A DNA stretch of 46,328 nt from the NCBI RefSeq assembly GCF_003601975.1, contig NZ_QZWZ01000045.1, positions 1 through 46,328 of the forward strand. Direction: 5' to 3'. Positions 16,851-24,933 of this stretch are shown in pieces. The position numbers were made by a program, and so were the translations under genes. Each line of letters begins with the position of its first letter. Position 1 is the stretch's first letter. The notes under the pieces are model-generated. The model was given only the letters and a program-made list of their open reading frames with translations, was not told where the DNA came from and did no database searches. Source of the DNA: Mesorhizobium waimense. GTDB lineage: Bacteria; Pseudomonadota; Alphaproteobacteria; Rhizobiales; Rhizobiaceae.

Positions 16851-17944
16851 CAGCGCCCCGCAGACCCGCGGCATTCCGCATCGAGCCGGAGCCCGAACCG
16901 AAGCAGGAGGCGCGAGAAGCGCGTCGCGCCCATGCCGAGCCGCCGCAGACGCGCAAGCCGCGCGCCGCAGGGGCTGGCGTCGCTGTCGTCGTGCCAGCCG
17001 AGGTCGATGTTTTCGACGAACCCGACATCGTCGCCGCCGAACCGCCGCCCGCCACCGCGCCGCGCAAGCGTTCGCTGCTCGGCAGACTGTTCTTCGGCGC
17101 GCTGGGTGTCCTGGTTTCGCTGGCCGTCGGCCTGTGGACCGACCAGCTCATTCGTGACCTGTTCGAGCGCGCCGAATGGCTAGGCTGGCTGGCTGCCGGA
17201 ATGGCTGCCATCGCGGTGCTGGCGCTTGTGGTCATCCTGGTGCGCGAATTCCTGGCGATTGCCCGCTTGGCCGAGGTCGAAAAACTGCAGAAGCGGTCGC
17301 TGGATGCGGTGGCGCGCGACGATCCGAAGGCCGCGAGGGCCGTTGTCGACGAGCTTTCGGCCTTTGTCGCGGCAAAACCCGAAACCGCGGCCGGCAGGCG
17401 CTCGCTGGCCGAGCTGCGCGGCGAGATCATCGACGGCGGCAATCTGGTGCGGCTGGCCGAGACCGAGATCCTCGGACCACTGGATGCCCGTGCCAAGGTG
17501 ATGATCCTCGAAGCGGCCAAGCGCGTGTCGTTGGTGACGGCGGTCAGCCCGCGGGCCGTCGTCGACGTCGCCTATGTCGTGTTCGAGGCCGGGCGGCTCA
17601 TTCGCCGCCTGTCGGAGCTTTACGGCGGCCGGCCGGGCACGCTGGGCTTCTTCAGGCTGGCGCGCAGCGTTCTTGCCCATCTCGCGGTCACCGGTTCGAT
17701 CGCGGTCGGCGACAGTTTCGTGCAGCAGATCATCGGCCACGGCCTTGCCGCGCGCCTTTCGGCCAAGCTCGGCGAAGGTGTCGTCAACGGCATGATGACG
17801 GCACGCATCGGCATTGCCGCGATGGAGACGGCGCGGCCCCTGCCCTTCATCGCCGCCAAACGGCCGGGACTGGGCGATTTCCTGTCCGCGCTGACATCGT
17901 TCGCGACAAAGAAAGAAAGTGAAACGTCGACCTCCGGCAAGTGA
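16847..17944 (+). CDS. ycjF: YcjF family membrane protein (DUF697)
   Basis: A 365-residue inner-membrane protein, translationally coupled to ycjX (ATGA overlap). The first 75 residues are Pro/Arg/Ala-rich and disordered. Two membrane helices follow (LFFGALGVLVSLAVGLWTD about 82-100 and LAAGMAAIAVLALVVILV about 115-133). The rest is helical, with AVSPRAVVDVAYVVFEAG and GGRPGTLGFFRLARSVLAHL, the DUF697 core. Family members (TIGR01620) accompany YcjX in proteobacteria; the biochemical role is not known. Confidence 0.85.
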   Translation: MTAPRRPAAFRIEPEPEPKQEAREARRAHAEPPQTRKPRAAGAGVAVVVPAEVDVFDEPDIVAAEPPPATAPRKRSLLGRLFFGALGVLVSLAVGLWTDQLIRDLFERAEWLGWLAAGMAAIAVLALVVILVREFLAIARLAEVEKLQKRSLDAVARDDPKAARAVVDELSAFVAAKPETAAGRRSLAELRGEIIDGGNLVRLAETEILGPLDARAKVMILEAAKRVSLVTAVSPRAVVDVAYVVFEAGRLIRRLSELYGGRPGTLGFFRLARSVLAHLAVTGSIAVGDSFVQQIIGHGLAARLSAKLGEGVVNGMMTARIGIAAMETARPLPFIAAKRPGLGDFLSALTSFATKKESETSTSGK

Positions 17945-18034
17945 AGAGACGCCCCGCAGTCACCAAGCATTAACCAATCTTGTTCATGGTCGGAAGTGTT
18001 CCAAGAACAGCTTCCTTGTTGCCGGGTGTGGTCG

Positions 18035-18589
18035 ATGAAAAGCGTTATTCTATCCAGCGTCCTGCCTGTCGCGGTCGCGGTTGCAGCCCCTTTCGGCCTC
18101 GTTGAAAAGGCGTTTGGCGCGGAACCCGACAAGCAATTCTTTCAATCGGTGGAAGGCAAGTGGGTCGGCCCGGGCGAAATCGTCGCCGGCAAGTACAAGG
18201 GCACGAAATTCACCTGCAGTTTCAACGGCGCGACTCCCGATGGCAAGACCGGCATGACGCTCGACGGCGGATGCCGGGTCGGCATGTTCACCCAGAAAAT
18301 GTCGGCGTCCGTCGAACGCAAGGGCCGCGACGGCTACAAGGGCAACTTCATGGGCGGCACCGCGGGGTCAGGCCTCGACATTATCGGCGGCAATGTCGTC
18401 GACGCCCACAAAGTCGTCTTCACCATCAACCGCAAACAGCTGCGCGGTGTCATGCAGGCCCGCATTCCCGACGACAACTCGATGACGGTGACCGTCGCGG
18501 TGCGTGTCGACGAGCAGCTGGTGCCGGTCATCGGCATGAGCCTGAAGCGGGTCGATGCAGTCGAAGTCGGCTCCATCACGCCGAACTGA
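18035..18589 (+). CDS. Exported protein of unknown function
   Basis: The start at 18035 (MKSVILSSVLPVAVAVAAPF) gives a 184-residue protein with a signal peptide ending near AFGA-EPD. Thirteen upstream in-frame codons lack signal-like character. The mature part looks like a beta-barrel or lipocalin-like fold: FFQSVEGKWVGPGEIVAGKY, FTCSFNG, GCRVGMFTQ, then alternating strands to VPVIGMSLKRVD. Two cysteines (about 66 and 83) may pair. A strong terminator follows 19 bases after the stop. No named family recognised. Confidence 0.75.
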   Translation: MKSVILSSVLPVAVAVAAPFGLVEKAFGAEPDKQFFQSVEGKWVGPGEIVAGKYKGTKFTCSFNGATPDGKTGMTLDGGCRVGMFTQKMSASVERKGRDGYKGNFMGGTAGSGLDIIGGNVVDAHKVVFTINRKQLRGVMQARIPDDNSMTVTVAVRVDEQLVPVIGMSLKRVDAVEVGSITPN

Positions 18590-18607
18590 GCAACGGCAGC
18601 GGGCAAT

Positions 18608-18645
18608 AAAGAAGGCGGCGGCCCACCAGGGCCACCGCCTTCTTC
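18608..18645. terminator. Strong bidirectional terminator
   Basis: AAGAAGGCGGCGGCCC, an ACC loop and AGGGCCACCGCCTTCTT form a long stem (about 15 pairs, one bulge) between the converging genes 18035-18589 and 18663-18929. It is flanked by AATAAA on one side and TCAATTT on the other, so it can end transcription from both sides. Confidence 0.85.
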
Positions 18646-18662
18646 AATTTCCGAACGATCAA

Positions 18663-18929
18663 TCAGCCCTTGATGGTGGCCGTCAGCTCGTCATAGGCCT
18701 TGCAGGCTTCGTCCAGCGTCGTGGCGCCCTGATACTTGGTCGTCACCGCCTGCACCTTGGCCGTCAGATCGGCTGCCTTGGACGGATCCTTGGTGATGGC
18801 TTCCTGCAGCGCGGTCGTCATGTCCTGCGCCTTCTTGGTCGCCATTTCGGCGGTGCACTCAGGTGCCTTCGAGCAGGCCGACCCAGCAAGCGCCGCAACA
18901 CCCACGGCAACGAGCAAAAACTTCTTCAT
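18663..18929 (-). CDS. Small exported protein, possible lipoprotein
   Basis: An 88-residue protein. The start at 18929 is nine bases after GAGGAG; a second in-frame ATG at 18938 abuts that site and is unlikely. MKKFLLVAVGVAALAGSACSKAPEC is a typical exported N-terminus. Cys19 could be lipidated, but the -3 residue is Gly (AGSAC), not Leu or a close relative, so it may instead be a plain signal peptide with disulfides (Cys19, Cys25, Cys77). The rest is a short helical hairpin rich in Lys, Ala and Thr. Function unknown. Confidence 0.72.
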   Translation of the reverse strand: MKKFLLVAVGVAALAGSACSKAPECTAEMATKKAQDMTTALQEAITKDPSKAADLTAKVQAVTTKYQGATTLDEACKAYDELTATIKG

Positions 18930-19179
18930 GTCAGTCATCTCCTCAAAAAGGGCGGCGACTTGATCGTCACCCCCCTCCAATGGCCGAAGCCAAGCGTCCC
19001 TTAACCGCTGATTGTGGTGACACGCAACGCGAGCACCGCATAAACTTGTGTAACGAGGCTGCAACAGTGCCGGGACCGTAGCGCGCCGATTCGCTCTGTT
19101 CGATCTCGGCCGAAGTCCCTATCCTTGGTCTCGATTCCGCAGCATATGCGAGGAACCTCCAGGAAACGGAAGAGCAGGC

Positions 19180-21018
19180 ATGGCGGCGGAAGCATCGGGC
19201 AGCGATCTGATCCAGGTGGTGGCGCTGCTTGCCGCCGGCGTGGTGGCCGTTCCGATCTTCAAACGCATGGGGCTGGGCTCGATTCTCGGCTATCTCGCCG
19301 CCGGCGTGGTGATCGGGCCGTTCGGACTTCGCATCTTTTCCGAATCGGAAGCGATTCTTCATGTCGCCGAACTCGGCGTCGTCATGTTCCTGTTCATCAT
19401 CGGGCTGGAAATGCAGCCGTCACGGTTGTGGGGCCTGCGCCGTGAGATCTTCGGCCTCGGCGCCCTGCAGGTCGGCGTGTGCGCCTTGTTGTTGACCAGT
19501 GTCGGGCTGGCCGGCGGCTTTCCGATCGCGGTGTCCTTCGTCGCCGGAGCCGGCTTCGTGCTGACTTCAACGGCGATCGTCATGCAATTGCTGGAAGAGC
19601 GTGGCGAGATGGCCACGCCCAAGGGCCAGCGCATCGTTTCCATCCTGCTGCTGGAAGATCTGGCGATCGTGCCGCTGCTGGCGTTGATCGCCTTCCTGGC
19701 GCCGGGCGGCGCCGATATGAGCCTGTCGCAACGGCTGACGGAAGTCGGCATCGGTCTGGCCGCTATAATCGGGCTGGTCGTGGCGGGTCGTTACCTGCTC
19801 AATCCGTTCTTCCGCATCCTGGCGGATGCCCGCGCTCGCGAAGTGATGACGGCCGCCGCGCTGCTGGTCGTCCTGGGGTCGGCTCTGGCCATGCAGCTCT
19901 CCGGCCTGTCGATGGCGATGGGCGCGTTTCTGGCCGGCGTGCTGCTGTCCGAATCGACCTTCCGCCACCAGCTGGAGGCCGACATCGAACCGTTCCGCGG
20001 CATCCTGCTCGGCCTGTTCTTCCTTGCCGTCGGCATGTCGCTCGACCTGCACGTCGTGGTCGCGAACTGGCGGCTGATCGCCATCTACGTCGTCACCTAC
20101 ATGGTGATGAAGGCGCTCGGCATCTACTTGGTCGCCCGCATGCTCAAGAGCGGCCACCGCGAAGCGCTCGAACGCGCCGTGTTCATGGCGCAGGGCGGCG
20201 AATTCGCCTTCGTGCTCTATTCCGCCGCCGCGACGGTCGGCATCATCGACAGCCGCGCCAATGCGATGCTGACCGCGATCGTCATCATCTCCATGGTGCT
20301 GACGCCTTTGGCCATCATCGCGCTGCGCTATCTCACGCCGCGCGACGAGCAGTCGCTCGATGGGGTCGACGTCGCCGCGGACCTTTCCGGCAGTGTGCTG
20401 GTCATCGGCTTCGGCCGCTTCGGCCAGATCGCCAGCCAGCCGCTTCTGCTGCGCGGCATCGACGTGTCGATCATCGACAATGAGGTCGAGATGATCCAGG
20501 CGGCGGCCGATTTCGGCTTCAAGGTCTATTACGGCGACGGCACGCGGCTGGACATATTGCATGCGGCCGGCGCCGGCCGGGCGCGCGCGGTGCTGATCTG
20601 CGTCGACAAACCCGAGGCAGCCGTGCGCATCGCGCAATTGATCAAGGCCGAATTTCCGCTGCTGACGGTGCTGGCGCGCGCCTTCGATCGCGGCACCGCG
20701 CTGCAGCTCATTCGTGCCGGCGTCGACTTCCAGCTGCGTGAAACCTTCGAATCGGCGCTTGTCTTCGGCGGCTCCGCCTTGGAAGCGCTGGGGATCGATC
20801 CGGACGACGTCGCCGAGGTGATCGAGGATGTCCGCCGCCGTGACACCGCCCGCTTCGAAACGCAATTGGCCGAAGGCGTTCGCGCCGGGGCGCGCTTCCT
20901 CAAGGGCAATATCGGCACGCCGATTCCGGCGCCGCTGACGCCGCCGCGGCGTGCCGGCCAGGCACTCAACGAGGAGACCGCCGGCGTGCTGCACAAATCC
21001 GAGCCTGCCGAGGAGTAA
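19180..21018 (+). CDS. kefB: Kef-type monovalent cation/proton antiporter (CPA2) with RCK domain
   Basis: A 612-residue CPA2 antiporter. About twelve membrane segments fill residues 5-385, with GSILGYLAAGVVIGPFGL, FLFIIGLEMQP, LTSTAIVMQLLEE and AQGGEFAFVLYSAA as family landmarks. A TrkA-N/RCK domain follows (about 400-520) with the NAD-binding GFGRFGQ motif and an acidic end of the second strand (IIDNE). The tail is Pro/Arg-rich. Such proteins exchange potassium for protons, often gated by glutathione adducts in KefB/C. The symbol reflects the subfamily; the exact Kef type is not settled. AGGAAACGGAAGAG precedes the ATG. Confidence 0.85.
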   Translation: MAAEASGSDLIQVVALLAAGVVAVPIFKRMGLGSILGYLAAGVVIGPFGLRIFSESEAILHVAELGVVMFLFIIGLEMQPSRLWGLRREIFGLGALQVGVCALLLTSVGLAGGFPIAVSFVAGAGFVLTSTAIVMQLLEERGEMATPKGQRIVSILLLEDLAIVPLLALIAFLAPGGADMSLSQRLTEVGIGLAAIIGLVVAGRYLLNPFFRILADARAREVMTAAALLVVLGSALAMQLSGLSMAMGAFLAGVLLSESTFRHQLEADIEPFRGILLGLFFLAVGMSLDLHVVVANWRLIAIYVVTYMVMKALGIYLVARMLKSGHREALERAVFMAQGGEFAFVLYSAAATVGIIDSRANAMLTAIVIISMVLTPLAIIALRYLTPRDEQSLDGVDVAADLSGSVLVIGFGRFGQIASQPLLLRGIDVSIIDNEVEMIQAAADFGFKVYYGDGTRLDILHAAGAGRARAVLICVDKPEAAVRIAQLIKAEFPLLTVLARAFDRGTALQLIRAGVDFQLRETFESALVFGGSALEALGIDPDDVAEVIEDVRRRDTARFETQLAEGVRAGARFLKGNIGTPIPAPLTPPRRAGQALNEETAGVLHKSEPAEE

Positions 21019-21021
21019 GCA

Positions 21022-21570
21022 ATGACCGAACTGGACAAGCGGGTGCTCTCAGTCGCCAAATTCTGGCGCGATGCCGGCGAAGATGCGTGGTTCGAGAAGA
21101 ACGACGCCTTCGATACCGACTTCCGCGCTCGGTTCCTCGACCTGCACTACGCCGCCGCGCGGCGCGAATGCGATGCCTGGTCGGAACATGCCGAGGGGTC
21201 GCTGGCGCTGATGATCCTGCTCGACCAGTTTCCGCGCAATTGCTTTCGCGGCACCGGCCATATGTTTGCGACCGACCCGCTAGCGAGGCATTTCGCCGGC
21301 AAGGCTATCGCCGCGGGCCACGACCTTTTACTCGAGCAGGATCTGCGGGTTTTCCTCTATCTGCCATACGAACATTCGGAGTTGCTCGCCGACCAGGAAA
21401 GGTCGGTCGACCTGACGCAGACCCGGGCCGAAGCCTACCTGAAATACGCGATCGAGCACCGCGATATCATCCAGCGCTTCGGCCGCTTTCCGCACCGCAA
21501 CAAGATGCTCGGCCGCGAGACGACGCCGGAGGAACAGGCGTTTCTCGATGGTGGCGGGTTTTCCGGCTGA
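21022..21570 (+). CDS. DUF924 family protein
   Basis: A 182-residue soluble helical protein whose ATG lies three bases beyond the kef stop, with its ribosome site (GAGGAGTAAG) inside the end of that gene; the two are surely one operon. Family marks are VAKFWRDAGEDAWF at the N-terminus, LALMILLDQFPRNCFRGT in the middle and FLYLPYEHSE followed by GRFPHRN near the end. DUF924 resembles TPR-like helical repeats; its biochemical role is unknown. Pairing with a Kef antiporter could mean a role in stress tolerance, but this is conjecture. Confidence 0.85.
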   Translation: MTELDKRVLSVAKFWRDAGEDAWFEKNDAFDTDFRARFLDLHYAAARRECDAWSEHAEGSLALMILLDQFPRNCFRGTGHMFATDPLARHFAGKAIAAGHDLLLEQDLRVFLYLPYEHSELLADQERSVDLTQTRAEAYLKYAIEHRDIIQRFGRFPHRNKMLGRETTPEEQAFLDGGGFSG

Positions 21571-21692
21571 TTGGCGCCCGGCAGCATCAAGATCAAAACC
21601 CGATCAATCCGAACGACGAGTTCGGACCCATTGCGGTCCGTGCTTCATTCGCGGATATTGGCGACATGATTGTTGGCAGGACGAAATTATGA
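21571..21692 (+). pseudogene. Possible 3' remnant of a lost gene
   Basis: In the frame ending with TGA at 21690-21692 the last 30 or so codons read NPINPNDEFGPIAVRAS and then ADIGDMIVGRTKL. This is unlike the shadow composition of the same frame inside the DUF924 gene. It has no start of its own after the DUF924 stop. It may be the C-terminal remnant of a larger protein lost by deletion, with 21670-21903 as its former downstream partner. Evidence is composition only. Confidence 0.25.
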
Positions 21693-21903
21693 AGCCACGA
21701 TTGGCAGCGATGTTCAACGTGATGGCATGTATCTGGAGCTTGTCGACCAAGACAAGCACATAGTGGGCGAGATTTTCTTCTCAGATGTCGATGGGAAGAT
21801 GGCGATTACCTTGTGTCAGTCCGGAGTGCCTGTTGAAGTAGTCGAATGGATGATTGCCAGAGCCAAGGTTCGCCTTCCACCAACGGATCCTGCTGCAGGC
21901 TAG
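21670..21903 (+). CDS. Small hypothetical protein (58-77 aa)
   Basis: The coding-looking stretch begins at about YEATIGSDVQRDGMYLELVD and continues through EIFFSDVDGKMAIT and VEVVEWMIARAKVRLPP to a stop at 21903. The residues before the internal Met (ATG 21727) look like real protein, so the start may be a TTG at 21670 or 21673; an ATG at 21685 is out of frame, hinting at start-region damage. It is a short alpha/beta protein (three strands, one C-terminal helix), 20 bases overlapping the end of the preceding remnant. No function known; its size and context resemble small immunity or orphan accessory genes. Confidence 0.45.
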   Translation: MLAGRNYEATIGSDVQRDGMYLELVDQDKHIVGEIFFSDVDGKMAITLCQSGVPVEVVEWMIARAKVRLPPTDPAAG

Positions 21904-21944
21904 CCACAGATCGGGAAGAGTGCTGTGCAACCCTCGGAGAACGA

Positions 21945-22231
21945 ATGATCGGCAAGTCGATCCGCTCAATTGAAAGGGGCGAGCCGGGGTTTGGGATCGC
22001 TGTTCTTTTCTCCGACGGGACTGGGCTTACCGTTCATTCGGAGGTGTCGCTGCGCATGAGTGACGCAGCAGGCGGATCGTAATCGAACGCGTTACATCTA
22101 CCGATCAAGAGATTACCCTTCGCTTGGGCCGGGATGACTTCCTCGCGATCTCGATCGACCGCCAAAAACACGACGCCGCCGAGTTGTTCGTTTACCAAGA
22201 TACAGACGGCACCTTGGTCGTCGAGAACTAA
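21945..22231 (+). pseudogene. Frameshifted small gene (about 95 codons)
   Basis: Codons from ATG 21945 (ribosome site GGAG) read MIGKSIRSIERGEPGFGIAV, then LFSDGTGLTVHSEVSLRMSD, and stop at 22082. Coding-looking sequence resumes directly in another frame: RIVIERVTSTDQEITLRLG, ISIDRQKHDAAELFVY and DTDGTLVVEN, ending TAA 22229-22231. The second part has no start codon of its own. One missing base (or two extra) near GCAGCAGGCGGATC at 22065-22080 would restore a protein of about 96 residues. It may be a true pseudogene, a sequencing error or, less likely, a translational frameshift. Family unknown; it reads as a small beta-rich protein. Confidence 0.5.
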
Positions 22232-22289
22232 GCGACCGCTTCCACCGATCTCGTCCATTTGCGGCGGCCAGGCTAGATGCGTTTTGACC

Positions 22290-22802
22290 TTAGGCCTGCC
22301 ACCAGTCCCGTCCCGAGGGTAGCCGCTCTATGCCCGATGTGTCGACGACACTGAGCCGCTCTGACACGCTCTTGCCGCCAATGGCAAGGTCCGGCGCGAT
22401 CTCGGCCAGTGGCGCCAGCACGAAGGCGCGCTCGAGCATGCGTGGATGCGGCACTTCCAGGCCCGTCTCGTGGATGATCCGGTCGCCGAACACCAGGATG
22501 TCGATGTCGATCAGGCGCGGCCCCCAGCGCTCCTCGCGCACCCGTTTCAGCCGGCGTTCGGCATCGAGGCAAAGCTCGAGCAAGGCCCTCGGCGCGAGTG
22601 TCGTGGCGATCGCGGCGGCGGCATTGAGAAAATCCGGCTGGTCGAGCTTGCCCCAGGGCGATGTGCGGTAGAGTGAGGAGACCGCAACGACACGGGTCTT
22701 GTCGTCGCCGTCCAGAATGCGCAGCGCGGCCGCCATCGACTTCGCGGGATCGCCGAGATTGCCGCCGAGGCTGAGATAGACGGTGTTATTCTGGCCAGAC
22801 AA
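22290..22802 (-). CDS. folK: HPPK: 2-amino-4-hydroxy-6-hydroxymethyldihydropteridine diphosphokinase
   Basis: A 170-residue enzyme that transfers pyrophosphate from ATP to 6-hydroxymethyl-dihydropterin in folate synthesis. Marks are YLSLGGNLGDP at the start, RTSPWGKLDQPDFLNAA, and RWGPRLIDIDILVFGD with the metal-binding Asp pair, then VPHPRMLERAFVLAPL. The start is TTG at 22802, inside the 3' end of folB (17-base overlap), preceded by AGGTGA. It is the last gene of folP-folB-folK on the minus strand. Confidence 0.93.
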   Translation of the reverse strand: MSGQNNTVYLSLGGNLGDPAKSMAAALRILDGDDKTRVVAVSSLYRTSPWGKLDQPDFLNAAAAIATTLAPRALLELCLDAERRLKRVREERWGPRLIDIDILVFGDRIIHETGLEVPHPRMLERAFVLAPLAEIAPDLAIGGKSVSERLSVVDTSGIERLPSGRDWWQA

Positions 22803-23145
22803 CGGTCACCTCGACATGATCGAGCACGCCGGGCACCGGCGCGTTGGGCTTGCGCACGGTGATCTCGGCCTTCTTGATCTGCGGAAACCGCGCCGTCAGC
22901 GCCCGTGCCACCTCGAGCGCCAGCGCCTCGATCAGAAAGCGCCGCTGTCCGGTGATGATCTTTTCGATGACCGCAAAGGCGACGCCGTAATTGACGGTAT
23001 CGTCGATGGAATCGTCGACGAGCGCGCGGCCGGGCTCCACGGTCAAAGCCGCATCGACATAAAAGCGCTGGCCAAGCGTCTCCTCTTCGTCCAGCACGCC
23101 ATGGCGGGCAAAGAAGGCGCAGTTCTTCATGCGGATGACGTACAT
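22786..23145 (-). CDS. folB: Dihydroneopterin aldolase
   Basis: A 119-residue enzyme that cleaves dihydroneopterin to glycolaldehyde and hydroxymethyl-dihydropterin, the substrate of FolK. FARHGVLDEEETLGQRFYVD is the family opening with the conserved Gly and Glu; VNYGVAFAVIEKIITGQRRFLIEAL and the catalytic Lys near the end (IKKAEITVRKPNAPVPG) follow. The ATG at 23145 lies three bases beyond the folP stop. Confidence 0.93.
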   Translation of the reverse strand: MYVIRMKNCAFFARHGVLDEEETLGQRFYVDAALTVEPGRALVDDSIDDTVNYGVAFAVIEKIITGQRRFLIEALALEVARALTARFPQIKKAEITVRKPNAPVPGVLDHVEVTVVWPE

Positions 23146-23148
23146 GGC

Positions 23149-23994
23149 TCAGCTTCCTGGAATTTCGCGCGCCAGCATAGCATCGGTGACAGCCAGAGCG
23201 TCCACGTTGATTGCGACATCGTGGACGCGAAATAAGTGCGCGCCTTTGAGCCTCAAAATAACGCTGGTGGCCGCCGTGCCCGCAGCCCTGTCCATCGCGT
23301 CGCGACCGGTGACGTTGCCGATGAAACGCTTTCGCGACGTGCCGGCCATCAGCGGATAGCCGAGCTCGGCGAGCTCGGAAAACCGCGCCATCAAATCGAG
23401 GTTTTCCTGCGCCGTTTCCTTGGCGAAGCCGAAGCCGGCGTCGAGCACGATCTGGGCGTCGGCAACGCCACTGGCATGCGCGATCTCCAGCGATTTCCTG
23501 AGAAAGAAGAGCTGGTCGTCGATCACGTCGGGCAGTTTTTGCCTGTCGCGCCCGGTATGCATGATGACGAGCCCGGCGCCGGTCTCGGCGGCGACGCGGG
23601 CGATGCCCTGCTCGCGCTGCAGGCCCCAGACATCGTTGACGATGTGCGCGCCGGCGGCGACGGCCAGCCGGGCGGTGTCTTCGCGATAGGTATCAACCGA
23701 AATCAGTGCTTCGCCGAGACCAGCAAGCGCCTCGACGACCGGCAGCACGCGGGCCTGTTCTTCCTCCACCGTCACGGGAGAAGCGCCGGGCCGCGTTGAT
23801 TCTCCACCGACGTCGATGACTTCAGCCCCCTCCGCAACCATGCGGCGCGCTTGGGCCACTGCCTGCTCGCGGGAGGCGAACAGTCCGCCATCGGAAAAAC
23901 TGTCCGGCGTGACGTTGAGGATGCCGACGACCACGGCCTTGCCGCCAAGATCGAGATGACGTCCGTGCGCCAGCTGCCACCGCCTTGTCATCAT
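23149..23994 (-). CDS. folP: Dihydropteroate synthase
   Basis: A 281-residue TIM-barrel enzyme that joins p-aminobenzoate to hydroxymethyl-dihydropterin pyrophosphate; the sulfonamide target. VVGILNVTPDSFSDGG, EVIDVGGESTRPGA, ISVDTY and HIVNDVWG mark the pterin pocket; LMAGTSRKRFIG carries the phosphate-binding loop. First gene of the folate operon. Two adjacent ATGs (23994 and 23991) are possible starts; the ribosome site is weak. Confidence 0.93.
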   Translation of the reverse strand: MMTRRWQLAHGRHLDLGGKAVVVGILNVTPDSFSDGGLFASREQAVAQARRMVAEGAEVIDVGGESTRPGASPVTVEEEQARVLPVVEALAGLGEALISVDTYREDTARLAVAAGAHIVNDVWGLQREQGIARVAAETGAGLVIMHTGRDRQKLPDVIDDQLFFLRKSLEIAHASGVADAQIVLDAGFGFAKETAQENLDLMARFSELAELGYPLMAGTSRKRFIGNVTGRDAMDRAAGTAATSVILRLKGAHLFRVHDVAINVDALAVTDAMLAREIPGS

Positions 23995-24081
23995 CGACCA
24001 TCAACCATCTTTGATCCGCCGGAAATCAAATCCGTTGCGCCGGGCACGGCCGTAACGCAAGGTGGCTAAAGAGGCAACCTG

Positions 24082-24699
24082 ATGAAACAACACCTGCTCT
24101 GCGCCTTGATGCTCGCCTTGACCGCTCTGCCGGCGGGTGCGGCCAATCTGGTCAAGACCTACAGCTACTTCGCCATTGGCGGCCGCACGCTCGACGATAT
24201 CGAAAAGCAGCTGTCGAAGAACGGGCCGCAGGTGAAGAGCACCGGGTCGAGGCATCCGGGCGCCACGCAAATGGCGTTCACCACCCGCGTCAGTTATGCG
24301 GAAAAGCCGGGCTCCTGCCGCATCGCCGACGCCATCGTGACCGTTAAGGTCAAGGTGATCCTTCCGGAATGGCGCCGTTCGCGCAAGGCAGGCCCGGATG
24401 TGCGGCTGTTCTGGGACACGCTGTCGGCCGACATCAAGCGCCACGAGGAGCGCCATGTCGAGATTGCCAAGAACCATGGCAAGCAACTCGAGGATGCGCT
24501 GAAGGCGAGCTATCCGCAAAAGACCTGCGCAGCGGCAAAGGCGAAGGCGGCTGGGATCACGGCGGCTGAACTCGCCGCGCATGACCAGGACCAGCTGCGG
24601 TTCGACCGCGTCGAGAGCGTCAATTTCGAAAGCCGCATCCTGCGGCTCTTGCGCTACCGGATCGAGGGCATCGAGAAAGGTCGGTTGCCGCCGGCCTGA
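24082..24699 (+). CDS. DUF922 exported protein, putative zinc-dependent protease
   Basis: A 205-residue protein with a clear signal peptide (LLCALMLALTALPAGA) and AGAGG as ribosome site before ATG 24082. The mature part contains YFAIGGRTLDDIEKQLSKNG, TRVSYAEKPGSCRIADA and, near residue 117, RHEERHVEIAKNHG. This HExxH-like ordering (HEERH, then a later His) is the reason DUF922 is regarded as a putative metalloprotease family; activity has not been shown as far as I know. It is divergent from folP with about 90 bases between. Confidence 0.78.
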   Translation: MKQHLLCALMLALTALPAGAANLVKTYSYFAIGGRTLDDIEKQLSKNGPQVKSTGSRHPGATQMAFTTRVSYAEKPGSCRIADAIVTVKVKVILPEWRRSRKAGPDVRLFWDTLSADIKRHEERHVEIAKNHGKQLEDALKASYPQKTCAAAKAKAAGITAAELAAHDQDQLRFDRVESVNFESRILRLLRYRIEGIEKGRLPPA

Positions 24700-24933
24700 T
24701 TTTCGCCCGGTGAGGAGCGTAAACGACGCAAGCCAATTTCGCCGAAGCATAGTGCCAGGCCGGAAAAACCTTCGAACCCCTGTCGAAATCGACCTATACG
24801 GAACGACATATGTCAGGTTCGCAAGCGCGGAACCCTCGAAGCACGAGATAACCAATCGACGCGGCAGACGCACCGGACCGGCCAGGCCGGCCGCCCATGG
24901 CAGCGCGCCGCAAGCCCATGAAAGACCAGGACA

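Noticed and set aside
18663..18929. Confident lipoprotein call for the 88-residue protein
   Set aside because: The sequence before Cys19 is AGSAC, with Gly at -3, which does not satisfy the usual lipobox; kept only as a possibility.
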